This document shows positions 1 through 12,570 of a stretch of 64,000 nucleotides of DNA, one piece after another. The stretch is taken from positions 75,191,124-75,255,123 of the forward strand of contig CM049308.1 in assembly GCA_026874595.1 (NCBI GenBank), in the 5' to 3' direction. The DNA is from Sipunculus nudus. Taxonomy: Eukaryota > Annelida > Sipuncula > Golfingiida > Sipunculidae. Position numbers and translations under genes: made by a program. A model generated the notes under the pieces. It was not told the origin of the DNA, did not search any database, and worked only from the letters and a program-made list of their open reading frames with translations. Each line of letters starts with the position of its first letter. Within the stretch, counting starts at the first letter, position 1.

Positions 1-630
1 ATTTTCATAGATGCAATTTCTTCTCAACAGACCCGGGTTTCATCTTCTTTGGATGTAAACAAACAGGATTGTTCATCTGTCTGAATAGCATCAGATATTT
101 TTTAAGAAGAAGTCATTTGCATCATTGGAATCAAAATATATTAAAATATATTAACATCGGGTCAATTTTAATTTTAAAAATGTTTTAATTGGTCAAATAA
201 TTTATAGTAATTTATGATATAATTAGCCCATTTCTTCTTGAGCTATAAATACCTGGTCAAGTGGGCAATTACGATATAAAGTTTAATGCTTTCAGCTGCA
301 GCACATACAGTTGTCAGAAGGGCGAAAGTAAATTTATTGATTTTTAAAATAATTTGATCAAATTTAAATAATGGTCTATAATTGTTATTGATATTTATGA
401 TATATAAATAGGTCCTTTCTTTACGTATAAAGTATAAATAACAGGTCAAGTGGGGAATGGTATCAGGTTTTATGATTTTAGTTGTATCACACACAGTCTT
501 CGATGGGACGAGTTAATCTATTTACCTCATTTTTTTTTTGCAAAGCGCAAGCTCATGTAATGACCAGTTAAAACACAAGGACGCCGTACAAGAAGCTGAT
601 GGTAATTTCCTTCATCTCCTGACGTTCTTG
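1..630. other. AT-rich intergenic stretch, nothing recognised
   Basis: I see AT-rich sequence with no coding signal. Short open frames on the minus strand have low-complexity I/Y/K-rich translations and no splice context. It could hold the 3' end of the minus-strand TSP1 locus, but no exon is visible. Confidence 0.5.
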
Positions 631-797
631 GATGTTACAGTAAGATCCCAGGATGTTACAGTAAGATCCCAGGATGTTACAGTAAGATCCCAGGATGTTA
701 CAGTAAGATCCCAGGATGTTACAGTAAGATCCCAGGATGTTACAGTAAGATCCCAGGATGTTACAGTAAGATCCCAGGATGTTACAGTAAGATCCCA
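631..797. repeat. 21-bp tandem repeat, about 8 copies
   Basis: The unit GATGTTACAGTAAGATCCCAG is repeated eight times with almost no divergence, so it is a young minisatellite. Because 21 is a multiple of three, three frames stay open as heptapeptide repeats. I treat those as by-products rather than genes. Confidence 0.95.
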
Positions 798-1251
798 CAT
801 GTTACTCTATTGTTAACCTGAACTCATTTTGTTTCACTAGAATTTAACTTTTGCAAGCGGTTTTTACAAAGATTGAATATCAAACAAAACGACATTCCCT
901 GAATACACTGGTTGTCGACAAAAAGGAAATATTGTTTATATTAAACTTGAACGGTTAATCCGAAGGTTCCTTTTTGGGATGCACTGAATAGCACTTTAAA
1001 ATAAAAGCAAAAAGAGCGATTTGGTTTGGCAGCAGTGATAGAGTGTTAGCTGATTATATAGTGTTTGCCTTCTCACTTTTGACATTGCTTTAATTAAATG
1101 GACGAATCTGGAATAGTTGGTGTCCCTTATTGAAACATAGTCATGTAGACAAGAAAAAAGTAAGAGTAATTGAGCAGTTAAACATATCATCAACATACAC
1201 GCAAACCAAATTTTATACAACACTCTCTCTAAATATATATATTTAAGGTCT

Positions 1252-1478
1252 GTTTCCATGTGCGGTATATGCGTGAACTGGCAGACATACATTTGTTTAG
1301 TGGATCTAGCAGTTCCTCCACAAAAATGAGGTGAAGTTGCGTCATTTTACCACGAATCCTCAAGATTTTCATATACATATACGCACATACGCATATATAT
1401 ACGCTGATTGACACATGGAAACACCCAGTTACAAAATCATATAAGCGATTTTTAACGCATATACGCGCACATTGAAAC
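1252..1478. mobile_element. MITE copy 1 (ends GTTTCCATGTGCG)
   Basis: The left end GTTTCCATGTGCG is mirrored near 1465-1478 as GCGCACATTGAAAC, giving terminal inverted repeats around about 227 bp. A related copy with the same ends sits at 49493-49752. Both interiors are rich in alternating TATACGC-type sequence. No coding capacity is seen, so this is a non-autonomous DNA element. A clear target duplication was not found. Confidence 0.7.
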
Positions 1479-1984
1479 GCTGCTACAGGCCTGCGTTTTT
1501 TAGACACCGTTTTGCCCTGGCTTCTACATAAAACAGGCGACTATTCAAGACCTGGCGTCTGATTGTAGAAACATGGAACTTTTTCTCGAGAATATGTGTT
1601 TAGAGAAAGCATACACCAGTGGCGAGGTATAATTATTATGAAATGGTGGTTCTTTTGTTTTTAACCCTGCAAATATATTATCAGGTTCCTGAACATATTT
1701 TAAGAATTTTTTTCAGCATAAACTTTCAAATGTGAAGCTCAATTATATATATTGATTAATATCTTGATCAATACATATTTAATTTAATAAAGCTATATAT
1801 ATATATATGATAATTTTATTCATGCTAGAAGGAATTCAATCATTTCTTTCGCGTATCTTATTTATGAGATATTTCGTAAGGAATAATTTTTTTATCATTA
1901 TGCGATATAAAATATTAATGATAACGGTCCTTCTTAAAATTAATACGTAAATCGTTTTGCAATATAAATTATAAATAAATATTG
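1479..1984. other. AT-rich stretch, nothing recognised
   Basis: No gene or RNA is seen. The 1790-1990 part resembles 4070-4210 (shared phrases around 'tttaataaag', 'attcatgctagaag' and 'cgatataaa'). It is therefore flanking intron that was duplicated together with the TSP1 cassettes. Confidence 0.5.
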
Positions 1985-2935
1985 TCAACCAGACATCTCT
2001 TGTCAAGGCCAACAGGTACAAGGTGATGTCTCCTGCTCTGTACCTGTGTCATAAATAAAAACACGACTAATCCGATTTTCTTCTAATAATGTTGCGCCGC
2101 ATGATTCCAAATAAACCACTGTTCCCATGTTGCTGCAAAACACAAATTATATTTATATATATATATTATATAATTATAATAATAATAAAAGGCATAAACA
2201 TTTTCTATGGTGTAAAATTAATGTTAAAGGGTCAGTGAGCTGACACGTGTACAATTCTTACTTCATAGAGCAAAGCTTGATACATTTATTACGTAATTTA
2301 AACAGTTCAAAATAAATATTTAGCTGATTGATAAAGTGGATGAACAAGGACAAGGCTTCTCGATGCAAGGTTCAGTGTCTATCCTGCGACCTTTAAAGTC
2401 CATTCTGCAATATGTAACATCGATTTCTCACAAGCAAGCCCATTCCACAAGTGACGCTGCATTGTCGATAGCTAGTACATTCTCTCCATTCAGCTTGAAT
2501 AAAGACAAACATTGATCCCTTCTTAAATCAGAATTACGTAATCCTTTCCATAAACATCAATTTGTAAACAAAATAGCCTTACTGATGGGTATATGACTTA
2601 ATATAAATCCATTAAGTAAATAATATTCCTTTCGGGTTCATTACCGTTGTATTCCATTGACATAAATTATTCTCGAGAAAGTCTTCTGCTATTAACGAAT
2701 TAATATGTACTCATGTGATTTAAAAATATGTAAACGGCAGGTCATAAAAACATTGAATTATAAGTCACCATTATGATGAAATAATCATAGCTGGACAAGG
2801 GGTTCAGCATCTCTCCTCTGGTCTTAACATTTCCTCCGTCCATGGATAACAGTGAATTACAGTGACGATTTCTCACAGGAACCCCTCCTCCACAGAAAGC
2901 AGTACATACTCACCAATGTGACAACTGCTCCAAGG
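1985..2935 (-). pseudogene. decayed TSP1 cassette exons (three remnants)
   Basis: Three degenerate thrombospondin type-1 (TSP1) exons lie on the minus strand. Around 1985-2135 an acceptor-like site opens onto a W-x2-W-x2-W start, but the cysteine core is missing; its DNA is alignable to the intact exon at 4393-4551. Around 2345-2500 the C-S-V-T-C-G-M-G and V-R-N-R motifs are visible, then a stop, and the closing E-P-C...K-P-C-P resumes in another frame. Around 2780-2935 the C-G-G-G-V and V-R-N-R-H-C motifs survive, but the Trp-rich start contains a stop. They look like tandemly duplicated cassettes that have lost function. The third may still be partly spliceable. Confidence 0.65.
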
Positions 2936-3148
2936 GAGCAGGAACTTAATATGATCACAAACGCTTGGCTTTTCAAGTTTTAATTTGCTTATAATAATGT
3001 TATAATTCCAATCATTCGTACTATCACCGACTACCACAATTATATCAATCTGTAAAATTTTATAACCATCTTTCCTTTTATAGTGTAATATTCTCTTATG
3101 TGCGGCTTAGGTAATTGGGTGGCAAATATACTGGTAAATGAACAATAC

Positions 3149-3307
3149 CTGCACAGGGTCCCATAATACAGCTCAAATTGTCTTGATTCTGACCTAGGCA
3201 ATCAAGTATCTTTGTGGTACCGGCTATACACGTTCGGTTCCTTACCATTTGACCGGTGCCGCACGATACGCTGCAATTTCCCCATGGGGCCCATTCTGTC
3301 CATTGTG
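3149..3307 (-). CDS. TSP1-repeat cassette exon
   Basis: This 159-nt exon encodes one thrombospondin type-1 repeat: W-T-E-W-A-P-W at the start, then C-S-V-S-C-G-T-G, R-N-R-T-C, and a closing C-I-M-G-P-C. TSP1 repeats are extracellular modules of about 50-55 residues with three disulphides and a layered Trp/Arg stack. On the minus strand an AG acceptor (AATAG) precedes position 3307 and a GT donor follows 3149; both junctions are phase 1, so the exon is a symmetrical cassette. It belongs to a row of such cassettes extending to 4911, probably one secreted adhesion or recognition protein. Confidence 0.85.
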
Positions 3308-3614
3308 CTATTGAACACAACATGGTAAATATTGTTAAGGAAAACAATATAATGTAATTCTGTGAATGCTGGTCATGTGCTAACCATCAGGCGCTAGAGC
3401 TTTCGGGGTAAACTGTACATTTTTTCGGAGGTATTTGTTTTGAGCAAGCCTACACCAATGACCGTTCATATCGATTATGAAAGAAAAGTATTTTTTTTTA
3501 ATTTTTTAAATACCTATTAATCAATTATCATGTCCTTGAAAATATTGGCAAATTCAAATAATATTTTCCCGCATCAACTTCCTAATGTCATACTTGTTGA
3601 CATATTGAAAATAC

Positions 3615-3779
3615 CTGGACAAGGGCGAGAGCTGCATGTCTCATTTTCATGTCCGTTTTCGACACAAAATTCACTTTTGTATGAACCAAGGTTACATATG
3701 CGATTTCTCACACGAATTCCTCCTCCACAGGAAACACTACAAGCACCCCAACTTGTCCATTCGCTCCAGCTTGACTGAT
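3615..3779 (-). CDS. TSP1-repeat cassette exon
   Basis: A 165-nt phase 1-1 exon encoding a complete TSP1 repeat: W-S-E-W-T-S-W, C-S-V-S-C-G-G-G, V-R-N-R-I-C and a closing C-S-S-R-P-C-P-G. I chose the acceptor TTATAAG just before 3779 because it restores phase 1. The alternative AG five bases further in would give phase 0 and not match the donor phase of its neighbours. It is nearly identical in structure to the exon at 4747-4911, indicating a recent tandem duplication of exon plus flanking intron. Confidence 0.85.
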
Positions 3780-4392
3780 CTTATAATATGAATTATAAGT
3801 TAGATGAACAAGATATAATGCAATTTGCTCCAATAACTAAATCAGGCAGGCGACTTTTCAAGGAACGGTGTTTGAACAAGGAAGTACGGTACGTTTGTGG
3901 ATATTTGTGTTTAGAACAAGCATACAGCAAAGGCAAGGTAGTCATTATGTAATTATGCTGGTCCTGTTGCGTTTTTACACAATTTTTTTTCTACAAATCC
4001 ATCACTAGGTTCCTGAATATATTTTTGGAATCTTTCTTTTCAGCATAAACTTTCTAATGTTGAGGTAGGTATTTAATTTAATAAAGATAAATACGTTAAT
4101 ATTATTCATGCTAGAAGAAAATCAATCATTCTTTTCTTGTATCTTCTTAACGAGATATATCTAAAGGAATTATTATACATAAATCATTATGCGATATAAA
4201 CTATTAATGATTACTGTCAACCAGACCTGCCTGGGCAAGCGAAGATGCACAAGATGATGTATAGAGGAAATCAGGCCCTTGCCCTTTATTCTGACAAATT
4301 ATTTTATTACCTCGAAAAGTGTAATTACTTATTACGATACATACATCGTTGCGCGATATAAATTGTTAATGAAAATTGTCAACCAGACCTAC

Positions 4393-4551
4393 CACTGCAA
4401 GGCGAATAGATACAAGATAATGTCAACTGATCTGAAACTGCGCAGTCACGTTGGCCCGCAGAGCCAGGAGTACATTCACGACGTCTAGTTCGTTTTCCGA
4501 CTGAACATTTAACGGTGCATAGTTCCCAGGATAACCAGTGCCCCCATTTTG
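4393..4551 (-). CDS. TSP1-repeat cassette exon
   Basis: A 159-nt phase 1-1 exon encoding a divergent TSP1 repeat: W-G-H-W-L-S-W, C-T-V-K-C-S-V-G, R-R-R-E-C and a closing C-I-Y-S-P-C-S-G. The acceptor TTCCAG precedes 4551 and the donor GTAGGT follows 4393. The six expected cysteines are present. It alternates with the CGGG-type cassettes, and a decayed copy lies at 1985-2135. That suggests the duplicated unit contained two different TSP1 exons. Confidence 0.85.
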
Positions 4552-4746
4552 CTGGAACGAAACACAGAAACAAAATAGAAATATACCCTTAAACATTGTC
4601 TATGGCGTATAAATAATGCTAAAGGATCAATAAACTGAAACATATACAATTCTTACTCCATATAGCTAAGCATGTTATATTTATTAAGGAAATTCGATCA
4701 TTTCTTCAACTTTCTAATGTGAAGCTCATTGAAATATTGAAAGTAC

Positions 4747-4911
4747 CTGGACAAGGGCGAGAGCTGCATGGCTCATTTTCATATCCGTTTCCGACACACA
4801 CTTCCAATTTGTATAAACCAAAATTACATACGCGATTTCTCACACGAATTCCTCCTCCACAGGATACACTGCATTTGCCCCAACTTGCCCATTCTCCCCA
4901 GCTTGGCTGAT
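4747..4911 (-). CDS. TSP1-repeat cassette exon
   Basis: A 165-nt phase 1-1 exon encoding a full TSP1 repeat: W-G-E-W-A-S-W, C-S-V-S-C-G-G-G, V-R-N-R-V-C and a closing C-S-S-R-P-C-P-G. It has the acceptor TTATAAG and the donor GTACTT. This is the most upstream TSP1 exon seen. The next coding sequence in the same direction is the IgGFc-binding-domain exon ending near 7219, whose possible donor is also phase 1. The two groups could therefore belong to one secreted multidomain protein; this link is an inference. Confidence 0.85.
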
Positions 4912-7120
4912 CTTATAATAAGGATCGTAAGTTTGATGAATATTATATATTGCAGTTTAAAAAAATAGTTTAGGTATATTGTATTAAAAGCGAACAAGGC
5001 TAGTTTTATTTATTATGCTGGCCTAACTTGAGTGGAATGTTTATGGTTTATGTGGTCGTCATCTTCGGTGTGCTTGCGAAATCATCTAGCGTGTGCAATA
5101 TTATCGATAGATTCCAATACGAGGATTTCATATTGCATACCGCTTGTCGAATTCATATATCGTCATTTTTCGATATTTTGACACGCATGACGGAAACTGA
5201 TGTTGTATTATATCTGTTTCTTTTACCTATTGCAGATATACAAATGGAATAGGTTAAGTAAAAGGCGTAGAATGAAAACTACTCTGTCTATACACAATAG
5301 TTTGGCCGATTATTAGGAAAATTTCGGGTAGTCTTGGAAGAAAATATTATCAGAGATCCATCCCAAGGAATTTTAATTTTTACTTGATAACTTATTGGTA
5401 CAATAAAAAGAACAAAAGTCAAACGAAAAAGAAAGAAATACCGAAAAAAAATACGAGTAATTATACATTAATATTTCTTCTTTACAACTTGCGTAACTGC
5501 TGAAGGATCAGCTGTCAGTATTGAACAAAAATTTTGACCCAGAAAAGCAGCTTTCGATTAGGTACATCGCTGTGATTCAGTACACCATCTGCCTCTCCAT
5601 GTGAAAACAAGGACAACAGTGGCCCTTGCGGCCATTTTTATGTTCATATTATCCTTAAGTTAAAGAAAAGGTGTTGAAGATGTATTTTAAACGTTTCTCG
5701 GATTTCTGTTTACAAAATTTCCTGTGTGGAATATGCTCATTTGCATATACGATCGTTCTGTCCTCTATTTATAATGACGAATCAATATACAATAAGCTAG
5801 AGACCAAGGGGTTTATGTTCATTTTGTGAATTACTCGGCATGATGTTGGGGGATTAGGAAATAAAAAAGGGAATTTAAAAAATACCATACATGCATTACC
5901 AGGGGACACTCTTCCATTGCACAAGTTTACAAAGTGATCGATCCAAAATGTGACAGAAAGGATAAAAGGGACACAGATTAACCAAAAGTCAAAGTTTCAA
6001 GTTTTGTTTAACTTAGTTTACACTCATTTCATTCCCTTTACTTTCATTAATTGTTTACCATGATACCAGAGCCAAATTATTAATACTACATGATATATCT
6101 TGAACAAAAACTACCATTACAGCCTGCAGAAAGTACGACAAAACAGTTGGCGCTACCTGCAGGTCAAAATCAAATCACAGTCACATGCATGATCAATATC
6201 CTTGTGAAATTTGGTGCTGAACGCTGCAGCAATGCCTAAGATATTTGGTAACAGACATTGTACATCATGATTGCATACACAACAAATTATTAACAAAACC
6301 TGAACTTGAATAAAGACGCCATATTGAAAATGGTTGACTGAATTTATACTCAGTTTATTACCCTGCCTCTAAGGAACTGACTATGATATGAAAGCTAAAG
6401 TGTCAATACTTTAAGATCAATATTTGGAATAGAAGGAAAGATCAGTTAAACCTGCAGGAAATAGGTGAACAAAGGTGACGCCACCGACAGCTTATATTTG
6501 CTATTCATTAATGGTTAATAAGTCTGCAAAGTTTCGTGATGAAAGCAGCAGCGGCTGCTTAGATATTTTGTAACAGACGCCAGCGTATGAGCTCACATAG
6601 TGAACTAAAATCTTATTTCCTATATAGGTGGAAAAAATGAAAAATACCGTGATACAAATCGCGATATGTTACTGCGTATAACAATATAATTCAATAGGAA
6701 CATCGTGGACAGTGTTCTAATAACATCAGTGTAATACGATTCTGTGAAAAATTCTGGTTAAATTAAGGTTCTTTTGATATATTAATATTGGCAAAATCTC
6801 ATGTATCCAAGATTCATTGATATATTGATTATAATATATTTTATTACTGTAAATTTGAAAGAAAACAAATACCGTTGGATATATCTTTGAGCAATAAATC
6901 AAAATACTCTTCAAAATAGTACCAATTATATGCATAAAACATACAATATATCTAACTACAGCAAAAAAAGACAATAAAAAAAAGATCTTGTATATTTTTT
7001 TCATCAAGAAAGGAAATGTTAGGGAATTTATTTTCTTTGATTGAAACATTTTATTTTAGTCGAAACATTCAATATTGAGGAAAATATAATGCTTTATAAT
7101 TCAAATATATTACATATGGA
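4912..7120. other. non-coding, with two degenerate tandem cores
   Basis: No exon is recognised. Around 6120-6290 and 6440-6600 two similar segments share 'CTGCAGG', an 'AAGTTTCGTGATGAAAGCAG'-like phrase and a 'TAGATATTTTGTAACAGAC'-like phrase. These look like core repeats of a HINE/pearl-like non-autonomous element. If the IgGFc-binding and TSP1 exons form one gene, this stretch is its large intron. Confidence 0.4.
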
Positions 7121-7218
7121 TTAACTCCAAAATATAAGAATTAAAGCCATACTTTCTCTATTATCACAAAAATAGCTAATAATAAAATAAATAATAAATG
7201 CAATGGAATAATACCCAC

Positions 7219-9710
7219 CGATGCTGCCGGCAGAAAATCCATAAGCTGCAGCAGCATGATATGTTCCATGGCCATAGGCGTATGCAGCCAGTTTGACGGC
7301 TGGATCAGGATGGTCAACGACATGCGCCCCAGAGTTGATGTTCTCCCGTCTCAGAGCGCTGAAGCCAGAACTGACTGCTGTCCATGAACCTCCCACCACT
7401 TGACCATCCATCCTGACCCTGTCTTTGTGACTTGTTGGTGCTATGATGCTGACGAAATGACGGTACCGGTACGATCCTGGCAGTCTCGGGGTCAGCCACA
7501 CTAGCTTGTTGGCATATTGCGACACAGGCAAGAGGCGCATCAGGAACGGGCCCCATTTGGAACTGTCTGCCCCGTATCCTTTGTTGTACTGGTAGACAAA
7601 GCAGTCGGCAGAACAGTTCAATGTATGGATGTAGTTCTGGCTGATCGAGATATCCCTGCCGTGTCGATTCGTGTATTGCGAACCATCTATTGTGACTATG
7701 CCGCTGCTTTCAGAGAACAGTACCCTCACGATGTATCCTGTACTTCGTGCTCTTCCAGCAACTGGTGGCAGTATGTAATCACGGGCCTTGTACGACATCG
7801 GAGGTATGTTTTCAATCAGTCGTTCAGTCACTTTTACATTCACGGATGATACAAATGCTTAAACAACACCCGAGTACACAGCGATCGGAGCATTTGCGGT
7901 GACTCTTGTCCCAGTCAGGTCCTGCGGTGAGCTCACGCCATACGTGCCAAGGGCTGGCAGCGTGACCGACCTTGATGTTCCGTTTCGAAAGGCAAAATTT
8001 ACCCGGGTGTTTCCTCTCAAGGCTGCTACTATAATGTCCGAAGGGTAATATCTGTACGGCGTGTAGGACGGTACAATGAACTGGCGTGAACTTTCCCAAA
8101 CAGGGACGGCCAGGAAACCGAAAGGATTATTAGATCCGCCAGTAACAACATGACCGTGCACCACGAAGGGGTCTGAGGACTCCAGCAAGACAGCCTTCCG
8201 CCCCTGTCTGTTGTATGTTTTGATGCAAAAATCTGATGTACTTAACCAATGACGGGATCCTTGGTTTCTAGTAACTCGAAGGAAGGTTGTGCCAACCTTG
8301 GTTTTCATCTGAAACTATATTCAACAAGACACATTACTTGATCGTATATGATAATCAATCAATGAAAATTTCTCTTGAAATTCATATTATGTTTTAAGCA
8401 TAAATTCTGAGAAACCTACTGTGATGTTAACCGATGACCCAGAGGTTGACAGTAACATCTCAAATACGTCTCCTGAACAATACGTATAGGTTGGTGGAAA
8501 CACGACCAGGTACTGTCTCCCATCTGTAATGCGGCAATAATCAGACATGATGTTACAGTTACACTCAGTCTACCATTCACGATTAAAAGCTTCCCGTATT
8601 TGATTATTCATATCTGTAATATTAACTTCACAAGTATTTAGCTCACATATACATGATAATCTTCTGCTCCTACGATACTACAGCTCCTGAAAGCACGGCA
8701 ACAGAGGTAAATAAATCAATCATATTTAATTTGTTCATTTATTTTAAATTTTTTTCCCGTCACATTACCCACCGAACCTCTTAGAAACACATCTAAAACA
8801 GTTTGAGCATATGAAGATTCTTTTTATGTATTACATTAATATTAGTAAGTAGGTATAAAGAGCTGCGTATACCAATTATATACAATAAATAAAGTGCTGC
8901 ATCATAACGTTCTAAATGTTATATTTAAATTTTCAGTTTAAGATCTTAAAATAACTTTTTTTTGGCGTAAAAAAGGCATCTCACGCAATTTTTTTTGTGA
9001 CAAGCATAACGCACCAACTGTCAATCTTAATACTTCAGATTATATTTACAAATATCTGTATGGGTATGTAGAATTATTATTGTTCATTTAGTCGCACTGA
9101 CAAACTTCAACGTAAATCGTCTAAATATTGAAAATAAATATTGGAAATGACTCTTCCCAGCAGTGACTTGCCTCAAATTGGAATGTTACATACAATATGA
9201 TATATTGTTTAAATAGAATATACAACTTTAAAAAAAAGTTAATTCATCACAGAACGGTACAAAAGTTTTGGCATTGGGAGGGAGGTTTCTGCATTATATC
9301 ATACATCGGTCGCTGTTCATTTGAATTAAAATAATAATAAAAAAAACTAGCTATATTTTAATTTTAGCCGGCCATGGAAACGGCCGTTATAATAATCAAT
9401 TTCAATTTGAATGAATTTCAGTTGAAGGTTTAAAGCTACGCTTACCTTGCATGCGGTATATGGTCAGCGATATGAAAAAAAAAAAAGGGACACGGTGTAA
9501 AATGGAATTCTCAGGGGAGAATTGGAGCCGCATACCCGCGCGGTATAGCGCGCATGGATGCAGCGCGACCTCGCGGTATTTTACTTCATCGGGGTCATAT
9601 AGAAGTGTTTATATATATATTTATATATCGATATAAACAAATAACTTACCTGTTGTTGGAAAAAGTATGAATAACCAAGCAATCAATAATAGATGAAATG
9701 CTGCAGCCAT
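7219..9710 (-). CDS. secreted IgGFc-binding-domain protein (three exons)
   Basis: Exon 1 (9650-9710) starts with ATG and encodes a 20-residue signal peptide rich in Leu, Ile and Trp, ending phase 1 at GTAAGT. Exon 2 (8420-8523) joins in phase and begins D-G-R-Q-Y-L-V-V-F-P. Exon 3 (8308 downward, phase 0) holds the typical features of the N-terminal IgGFc-binding domain of FCGBP-like proteins: G-F-L-A-V-P, P-S-D-I-I-V, Q-D-L-T-G-T-R-V-T-A-N-x-P-I-A-V-Y-S-G, and at the end a Y-G-H-G...A-Y-G-F-x-A-G closure. FCGBP-like proteins are secreted and associated with mucus or immunity. A TAA at 7859-7861 interrupts exon 3 in frame, so this copy is a pseudogene, an allele, or carries a base error. Exon 3 either ends at the GTGGGT donor after 7219 (phase 1, matching the TSP1 cassettes) or reads on to a stop at 7121 with a hydrophobic tail. 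Confidence 0.75.
8524..9649 (-). other. intron 1 of the IgGFc-binding-domain gene
   Basis: AT-rich intron between the signal-peptide exon and exon 2. No other feature is supported. The segment 9520-9590 is locally GC-rich with repeated GCGCG but codes for nothing recognisable. Confidence 0.6.
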
Positions 9711-10471
9711 TTTGAGGCCCGTCTGTACCGCAGCGCAACGACCGAATGCAGGAGCACTAAAAGTCATGCGTGTTATAAAGGGAAACATTTGGAAGATATT
9801 TTTACCACCCGGCTCCACGTAAATGCATGATTTGTCACAAAAACAGGGAAAGATTACGGGCAAGTGATCTGTAAATACGATAAGCACATTATCGTTGAAA
9901 TATTCTCAGCTGGTTCTTGGTCCAGGCGCAGCTTGTCACAGAAAAATCTTTCCTGCTTTGTGGTGTGCAAAACTATAGCGGTCTATAGAAAATTTCCGTC
10001 AACCACAGCATCAGAAAAACACACATGTTTAATTGCTGCTATGTTTTGCATACGCATATAACTTATATAAGTTAAATTAGCAAATTAACATGACATATAA
10101 ACGCTGTAATTGTACGTGTACAACAATTTCCCTGTTTATAAAAAGTCTGAATTTCAATGTACAGTTTAGCAGAAGGAGTAACATCAAACGAACGCCAATA
10201 TTCAAAATAATCCAAAACAATTCATTCACTATACTCATTATTAAATTTATACATTTGTAAATGTCTCCATAATTAATATTGTAAAAGGAAGATAAGCGAA
10301 GAAAAATGCTTCCCTCTTTCAATGATTTCATCATTTTATACTCAATGTCTTGCGTCGTTTCTCTCCATCAATGCAGAATGACATAAAGGTAGGCACATTC
10401 TGTTTATTAATTTTGTATATTTAAATGATGTGATTCCTAGGTTTGTGCACAGGATAGTCAGTACTATCTTG

Positions 10472-10531
<60 letters not shown>

Positions 10532-11908
10532 TTAATAACATCAAACTACAATATATTAATTGAATAAAAATGCCCTGAGCCGAGGAAGCACTTTATTATA
10601 GTATTATATCAGAAAAAAAGAGTTTTTTTACAATCTACGCCGGGGTAATGTCTCGATATTTACAGTGGAGGAAAAAATAATATTTACAGGTGTACAGACT
10701 AAAATGTCTTTATGCTCAACATTAGTGTTCTGTTTTTAGTGAGATGTTTGTTTCCTATAGATATTTATGTCATACCCGTACCAAGATACATATTAATGTA
10801 CACATTAACGGTATGCATTATAACGATTTTATTACAATTTGACATTTGACGGACACAATAAACAATTGCCGGAAAGCCATATGTCGTCTTTCGGACAATA
10901 TTGGTAAAAAGTCTGTCCATATATCTGAGTCTTAGCAGAAATGATTCAATAATGATAGACCTGACCCGTAATGTTGTTTCTTTCTTATATAAATATGTGG
11001 AGGAAATAATACATGTTGACATTGGTCGTCAATATGTTATTTTGAAGCATTTGACATAAAATAGATAAATTTATTTAAAAAAAAATGATCAAGTGTAATC
11101 TGGCCAAGCACTAATCCAATGTATATGTCACCAGAGAACGGTGAACTGATTATGACGGGGTATTGTTAAGTAGGGAGCAGGACTATATGATTGTTAATCT
11201 AGTATATTGTATATGGGCATTGAGTATTATGTTTAGATATAAGTGTGGGAAAGTTGGTTAGTGACAATACGTGTTTCGTTTATTGTCAATTTTAAAGCAG
11301 TTTAGTAGTCAGTAGGCACACCTGCCTCCTTTCGATGTTATTTTCAATGCAGTTTAAATCCCAGTGAGACCACTCTGTGTAGCGTTCATCATAGTAACTA
11401 TCGTCTGGTATAGACATCAAACCATCAACACGTGTTAAGGTTAATTTCCACACAGTTCATCCCTGGGGGCGAAACCTTAATAAGAGTCGTTGTATGATGG
11501 ACATTCAACGTAGATGGAAGTGATGATTGGACAAGAAGCAAGACGGAGTTGTGATGTCAGCAGTCGCATATATGCAATGGGTACCAAGAATGTTTCACAA
11601 GGGCCTGAGGAGCGCGCCAGTTTGAGTCTGCCGATATAGATGTGCAGTCCTGAGGCCGGTCTGATAGACGTGTCGATACAGCTAGAGATGGCGTCTATAT
11701 GTGGCGAAAGGCTGTGTTTGGGGAAGACCGCTTTGTGTTCTCTGTAAAGGACTTCAGGGATATTGTCGCATTTTGCCGAAGGCCTGGCATTCTGTCGAAG
11801 TGATACCTTTGTTGGGAGCTTTAAGAAACGGACCAAGTACTGTATTGAGTACGCTCTTTACACAGCGCTTTACCTATAGGGCTACTTCCTATATCGTAAG
11901 GCGCTGTT
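9711..11908. other. upstream/intergenic stretch with a TA microsatellite
   Basis: The promoter of the minus-strand signal-peptide gene should lie just above 9710, but no clear TATA or initiator can be assigned. A (TA)n tract lies at 10475-10526. Between 11480 and 11908 the composition is more balanced and both strands have open frames near 100 codons with no family I recognise. This could be internal sequence of an older retroelement. Confidence 0.4.
10475..10526. repeat. (TA)n microsatellite
   Basis: Uninterrupted alternating TA of about 50 bp. Confidence 0.95.
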
Positions 11909-12570
11909 TGTTATGACCTCGTATCCTGCTTTGCAACGCCAGAGGGGAGCACTGTAATTTTTGTCCAATCAGATGAAACTTTGTGCTGGAAGACAAAGCC
12001 AAGCGAGGAATACACGGAGCCAATCATATTCATTTCTTTTTGAGTGACAGCTCATCCCCTAGTGTAACCGTCTAAACAGGCCACAGGCTCAGAGAGAATT
12101 GCCCCTGACGTGGTTTGCGTAGGGCCTTGGGCACATAGGATGCTCGGCCGGTGAGCTGTAATTCAAACGAAACGTAACAACAAAGGCTGCGTGCACACCT
12201 CGCTGGCCGGTTTCAGTTCTGCAGACAACAGATACATGGCTTTGCTAACACAGTCATAATGTCATAATCGAATCGGTCGATGATGCGAGAATGCAGAGGG
12301 AGCAATTTAAATTCGACCGGAAACTCATCAAACGGCGCTTGAAGCGAGGCAATGGGCGGAGCCAGGATGCCTGTCGAGTGTTTGTTTATTGGCATCTGAT
12401 TGGCTGCTTGTCACATCGTACGCACGTTTATTTCAGTGGACAACAAACCGCCATCTGGTGTCTATATATATATAATAAACGGTCAAAGCTAGCAGCGTGA
12501 AAATCAGTTGCTTCTTTAGAAGCGCAGGATTTCCGCTGCCTCGGGAGCGTATGTATTGAGACTCGTAACA
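11909..12570 (+). mobile_element. probable LTR of a retrotransposon
   Basis: The segment starts TGTTATGACC and ends ACTCGTAACA, so it has the TG...CA limits of an LTR with a 5-bp TGTTA/TAACA inverted end. It contains a TATA-like stretch near 12462. Two bases after the end comes TGGTGCTGGGAGC, which looks like a tRNA primer-binding site. No internal coding region follows, and a flanking duplication was not found. I read it as the left LTR of a truncated element. Confidence 0.45.

Noticed and set aside
538-816. Open frames built from the 21-bp repeat
   Set aside because: They are by-products of a repeat unit divisible by three.
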